A stretch of 43,937 nucleotides of DNA from Actinomycetes bacterium (GTDB lineage Bacteria > Actinomycetota > Acidimicrobiia > Acidimicrobiales > GCA-2861595): assembly GCA_023264975.1 (NCBI GenBank), contig JAHFUS010000004.1, forward strand, positions 47,653 to 91,589, read 5' to 3'. A program made the translations under genes and the position numbers. Numbering within the stretch: position 1 is the stretch's first letter; the number at the start of each line of letters is the position of its first letter. Shown piece by piece: positions 40,591 to 43,937 of this stretch. The notes under the pieces are model-generated. The model made no database searches. It saw nothing but the letters and a program-made list of their open reading frames with translations, and was not told the origin of the DNA.

Positions 40591-41904
40591 ATGGGGCTGG
40601 CGCTGGTGCAGCGGGACGACGAGTTGCACGTGGTGGCCGACGGCCCCGAGAGGCGGCTGTGCGAGGCCATGGGCCTGCTCAACGTGGCCACCGCCGAGGT
40701 GGTGGCGTCCATCGCCGAGGCGCTGGCCGGTGACGACTGGCAGGGCGACGGCATCGTCACCCCCGAGCAGTGGGTGGCGCTGCGCTGCGGGGTCACGTCC
40801 AACCGGGCCCGGCGCCTGGTGTCGGCCGCCCGCGCCCTCGACTTGCTGCCGGCCGCGGCGGCTGCCTTCGCCGACGGGGCGCTGAGCGAGGACCAGGTGG
40901 GCCTGGTGTGCCGCCACGTCGATCCCGCCCACGACGCCGAGGTCACCGAGTTGGCCCGGCGCTGCACCGTCAGCCAGCTGCGCCGCATCCTGCCGTCGGT
41001 GGTGCCGCCTGCTGCTGTGCCCGACCCCGATCCCGAGCCGGGCACGGGCGAGGAGGGCGACGCCACCTCGGCCGGCGGCGACGTGGCGGGGCGCCGTGAG
41101 GTGGCCTTCGGCAACAGCGAGGACGGCCGGTGGTGGGCGCGGATACTGCTGCCGCCCGACGAGGGCGCCCTCGTGCAGGCCGCCATCGAGGCGTCGCTGG
41201 CCGCTCTTCTGCACGACGAGCCCGGCGGGCCCGCCGGCGCCGAGCGGGGCCACGGTCCGCTCGCTCCCCGCCTCGGCTGGTCCGAGGCCCTGCTCCATAT
41301 GGCCGAGGCCGCCCTGTCGAACATCGAGGGCAGCGGGCGCACGCCGGCAGACCGCTACCAGGTGGTCATCCACGTCGACGGCAACGGCTTCGACCGCTCG
41401 TCGCTGCACCTCGGCCCCCTCCTGGCGGCGTCGGTGGCGGAGTACCTGGCCTGCGACTCGACGGGCCGGGTCGTGATCGAGGACAAGGGCACCCCCATCC
41501 ACGTGTTCGCCCGCATGCGCACCGTCGACGACCGCCTGCGCCGGCTCATTGAGCGCCGGGACGGGGGCTGCGTGGTTCCCGGCTGCGGGCGCAGGCGCCG
41601 GCTGCACGTGCACCACATCACCCACCACGGCGACGGCGGGGCGACGGTGCCGGAGAACCTGTGCTGCCTGTGCCCCGCCCACCACCGCCTGCACCACGCC
41701 GGCAGGCTGGGCATCGCCGGCGACCCCACCAGCCCACACGGGCTGCGCTTCACCGACCAGTCGGGGAGGTTGCTCCGGGGACCGAGCCCGTGCCCTCCCG
41801 GTGCGCCGCCGCACGAGGCGGCTGCCGCCATGGGGCTGCCGGCGCCGGCGTGGGAACCGCCGCACGGCGAGCGGCTCGACACGAAGTGGATCACCTGGAG
41901 CTGA
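40591..41904 (+). CDS. DUF222 / HNH endonuclease family protein (13E12-like)
   Basis: A 437-residue protein with an N-terminal DUF222 helical domain (GLLNVATAEVVASIAEAL, VTSNRARRLVSAARALDLLP) and a C-terminal HNH nuclease motif (CVVPGCGRRRRLHVHHI, ENLCCLCPAHHRLHH) holding two Cys pairs and the catalytic His. Actinobacteria carry many such genes, often in repeat families (13E12 in mycobacteria). The LexA box in its promoter indicates DNA-damage induction. ATG 40591 is fixed by the -10 box. It lies just outside attR2. Confidence 0.9.
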   Translation: MGLALVQRDDELHVVADGPERRLCEAMGLLNVATAEVVASIAEALAGDDWQGDGIVTPEQWVALRCGVTSNRARRLVSAARALDLLPAAAAAFADGALSEDQVGLVCRHVDPAHDAEVTELARRCTVSQLRRILPSVVPPAAVPDPDPEPGTGEEGDATSAGGDVAGRREVAFGNSEDGRWWARILLPPDEGALVQAAIEASLAALLHDEPGGPAGAERGHGPLAPRLGWSEALLHMAEAALSNIEGSGRTPADRYQVVIHVDGNGFDRSSLHLGPLLAASVAEYLACDSTGRVVIEDKGTPIHVFARMRTVDDRLRRLIERRDGGCVVPGCGRRRRLHVHHITHHGDGGATVPENLCCLCPAHHRLHHAGRLGIAGDPTSPHGLRFTDQSGRLLRGPSPCPPGAPPHEAAAAMGLPAPAWEPPHGERLDTKWITWS

Positions 41905-42565
41905 GGCGCGCCGCCCTGCGGTGAAGCAGCACGCCCAGGATCGAGCCCTTCAGCTCCGGCCGCTACCGGGACATGCAGGAGCCGATGGAACCTTCGGCTC
42001 CTGTCCTCGGTCGTTGGCCCCCCTGATGGTCACGTTCAACGTCCGCACGCGCTCATTGAAGCCGGCGGTCAACAACACCCAGCCTGATGCTGACGCTCAT
42101 TGCCGGCTGAAGCCGCGATGCCGGCACGGCGGAATGATCGGTCCGCTGGCGCCGCCCAGGCCGGAGTGGTGCCGTCGTGGGGCGTCGGGCGCGACGACCG
42201 GCGCGACGACCGTCGGCAAGTGGCGCTCGGTCACCGGCGACGACAGCGCAAGACTGGTTGTGCCACTCGCTTCAATCGTTCAGGACGACGAGCGCCGGTC
42301 CTTCGTGTCGACGATGGCGCTCGTGGTCCAGCTTCGGCATGAGTACGGCTCTCACCTCCTCCTGAGCGGAGGTCTCGGACCTCGCTGCGGAGCCGTTCTC
42401 GCTCACCGCCCCGTCGGGTCGCGAGTTGATGCCACCGGGAGACACGGCTTGGGAGGTGGCCGCCGCTCTTCCGCTCTTCAACCGGGTCGGCTCCAGCATG
42501 ACGGCACGACGGTCCGGTGGGGCGACCTCCCAGGCCGATCTGCGGTACGTGTAGTCGGCATGCGA
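41905..42565. other. Gene-poor interval after the HNH gene
   Basis: No frame here has recognisable domains or start signals. Apart from the hairpin at 41976-42003 and the antitoxin promoter at the end, I see nothing I can support. It may hold decayed sequence. Confidence 0.5.
41976..42003 (+). terminator. Hairpin downstream of the HNH gene
   Basis: Perfect 10-bp stem CAGGAGCCGA/TCGGCTCCTG with an 8-nt loop, 71 nt after the stop. There is no U-tract, so it is a probable but unproven terminator. Confidence 0.5.
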
Positions 42566-42577
42566 TACACTCAACTC

Positions 42578-43000
42578 ATGCCGCGTCCAACCTCGTTCCG
42601 TCTCCCGGCCGAACTTCTCGAGCGGCTCGAGACCGAGAGTCAGGTCAACAGCACGTCGATGACTGCCCTCGTGACCACGTTGCTCGACGAGGGTCTCAAG
42701 ATCCGCCAGTTCCCGGGCATCGTCTACCGGGGTGGTCCGACCGGCCGGCGGGCCGGTCTTGTCGGAGGACCCGATGTCTGGGAAATCGTCCGCGATCTCC
42801 GTCACGCGCCAGGACGGGGCATGGCGCGCATCACCCACCTCAGGGACGAGACGGGCCTATCCGCGGGTCGCATCAGCCTCGCGGCGGACTTCTACGCCGC
42901 GTTCCCTCACGAGATCGACACCCGGATCGAGGCCGACGAGCAGGCGGCCGAGCGTGTCCGACAGCTTGTGGAGCATCGCGACCGCCTCCTGTCGTCGTGA
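42578..43000 (+). CDS. Antitoxin-like protein (RHH plus DUF433-like)
   Basis: A 140-residue protein. The N-terminus (RPTSFRLPAELLERLE) resembles a ribbon-helix-helix DNA-binding segment. FPGIVYRGGPTGRRAGLVGG followed by DVWEIVRDLR resembles DUF433. It overlaps the downstream DUF5615-like gene by 4 nt (GTGA), the typical antitoxin-toxin order. ATG 42578 has TACACT ending 6 nt upstream; an in-frame ATG at 42560 is less likely because it lies before that box. Confidence 0.7.
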   Translation: MPRPTSFRLPAELLERLETESQVNSTSMTALVTTLLDEGLKIRQFPGIVYRGGPTGRRAGLVGGPDVWEIVRDLRHAPGRGMARITHLRDETGLSAGRISLAADFYAAFPHEIDTRIEADEQAAERVRQLVEHRDRLLSS

Positions 43001-43344
43001 GGTGGCTGATCGACGAGATGCTTCCACCAGCGGTCGCCGATCATCTGCATCAACTCGGTCACGATGCGCTTGGAGTCGCGGCCGCTGGGCTTGCTGAAAC
43101 GAATGACACCGTCATCTACGCAGCCGCCGTCGAGCAGGACCGGGTGGTGGTGACGGAGAACTTCGCCGATTTCAGCGTGATCGTGACCCAGCGGGTCGCA
43201 GGCGACGAGCCCTGTGTCCCCGTCCTGTTCGTCAAGAAGCAGGACTTCCCGCGGGGTGGCGCGCTCGCTTCGCATCTCGCCGACCACCTCCGTCGGTGGG
43301 CAACCGCCAACCCCGACCCCTACCCCGGCCCGCACTGGCCGTGA
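42997..43344 (+). CDS. DUF5615 PIN-like toxin
   Basis: A 115-residue protein beginning VRWLIDEMLPPAVADHLHQLGHDA, with the N-terminal Asp-Glu of PIN-like nucleases and later VVVTENFADFSVI (acidic Glu/Asp site). Members of DUF5615 pair with DUF433 antitoxins as presumed ribonuclease toxins. The GTG overlaps the antitoxin stop. Confidence 0.78.
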   Translation: MRWLIDEMLPPAVADHLHQLGHDALGVAAAGLAETNDTVIYAAAVEQDRVVVTENFADFSVIVTQRVAGDEPCVPVLFVKKQDFPRGGALASHLADHLRRWATANPDPYPGPHWP

Positions 43345-43529
43345 CGCCCATGCCCATCGCCCGAACCACCTCGTGCAGCGGGTGTTCGACGTGGCCAGAA
43401 TCGTTAGGGACTGGAGGAGACACCGACGTCCTCGTCGGGTCTGCTCAGACGGTGGTCGCGTCCCGATGCAGCAAGGGGCAGGGGGCAGGCGGCCGGCGCA
43501 GGAGGGCGCCTCGATAGGGTGGGGCCCGC

Positions 43530-43937
43530 CGTGGCCTCGACCCGCATCCTGTTCGTCTGTATGGGCAACATCTGCCGCTCGCCGACTGCTGAGGCGGTGA
43601 TGCGGGCGCGGGTGCGAGAGGCGGGCCTAGAGGACGAGATCAGCGTCGACAGCGCCGGCACGGGCTCGTGGCATGCGGGCGAGCCACCCGACCCGAGGTC
43701 GGTCGCGGCCGGTGCACGCAGGGGCCTGAGCGTCGGCGGGGCGGCCCGGCAGGTACGCGCCGGCGACTTCGATACGTTCGACCTCATGCTCGCCTGCGAC
43801 ACCGACAACGTCCGCGACCTTCGCCGCCTGGCGAAGACGGAGGCCGGTCGGGCGAAGGTCCGCCTGCTGCGGGAGTTCGACCCCGCCTCGGCAGGCGCAC
43901 CCGACCTCGACGTGCCCGACCCGTACTTCGGCGCCGG
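43530..43937 (+). CDS. Low-molecular-weight protein tyrosine phosphatase (3' end outside window)
   Basis: 136 codons are visible. The P-loop CMGNICRS (C-x5-R-S) lies near residue 10 and the general-acid DPY motif (DVPDPYFG) at the window edge. It dephosphorylates phosphotyrosine; some members act in arsenate reduction or exopolysaccharide control. The GTG at 43530 follows a TAGGGT box by 10 nt. The 185 nt between the toxin gene and this start hold nothing clear. Confidence 0.9.

Noticed and set aside
41905-42577. Open reading frame continuing upstream of the antitoxin through this interval
   Set aside because: It begins inside the HNH gene in another frame and has no domain; the -10 box at 42566-42571 marks the true start.

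Overview
The window is high-GC DNA from an actinobacterium. Supports for this are a WhiB protein, the two tiny actinobacterial ribosomal proteins bL37 and bS22, and the gene order rsmI - metG - tatD - (cell-wall gene) - rsmA - ispE - glmU - prs. The style (DUF4394 and 42-residue VASDGGIFAFGDA-type surface repeats, many leaderless genes) suggests an Acidimicrobiia-like lineage. That placement is inference.

Layout. 1-2209: start of a large secreted repeat protein, running off the left edge on the minus strand. 2362-23407: chromosomal core. It holds aminopeptidase N, a PfkB kinase, a glycerophosphodiesterase, YchF, rsmI, metG, tatD, an RlpA-like protein in the place where rpfB usually lies, rsmA, ispE, tRNA-Gln, a C-terminally short glmU, prs, a PilZ protein, an EgtB-type enzyme, an IMPase-family phosphatase, a WhiB7-like regulator with an attenuator-like leader, a group 2 sigma factor, a DUF523 protein and tRNA-Val.

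23416-38639: an integrative element inserted in the 3' half of tRNA-Val. It carries a tyrosine integrase with arm-type repeats at both ends, a DUF3800-like gene coupled to it, a frame-disrupted excisionase, a winged-helix gene, a MobF relaxase-helicase, decayed remnants, a TetR regulator, and a minus-strand envelope cluster. That cluster consists of an FtsH-type protease with TWO complete AAA+ modules, a secreted FG-GAP/42-residue-repeat protein, a surface protein with a C-terminal membrane anchor, and a substrate-binding protein broken by an in-frame TGA. No type IV secretion genes are seen, so the element looks mobilizable rather than self-transmissible.

38640-40520: a second, decayed segment ending in another partial tRNA-Val copy, which implies stacked insertions at the same site. 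40521-43937: a DUF222/HNH endonuclease under a textbook LexA (SOS) operator, a DUF433-like/DUF5615-like toxin-antitoxin pair, and the start of a low-molecular-weight tyrosine phosphatase.

A recurring theme is a TAnnnT box 6-10 nt before the start codon at 16 genes, which points to widespread leaderless transcription. The most interesting items are the tandem-AAA FtsH with its coupled surface protein, the whiB7-like leader (AT-rich box, uORF, terminator), the tRNA-Val island architecture, and the SOS-box promoter.
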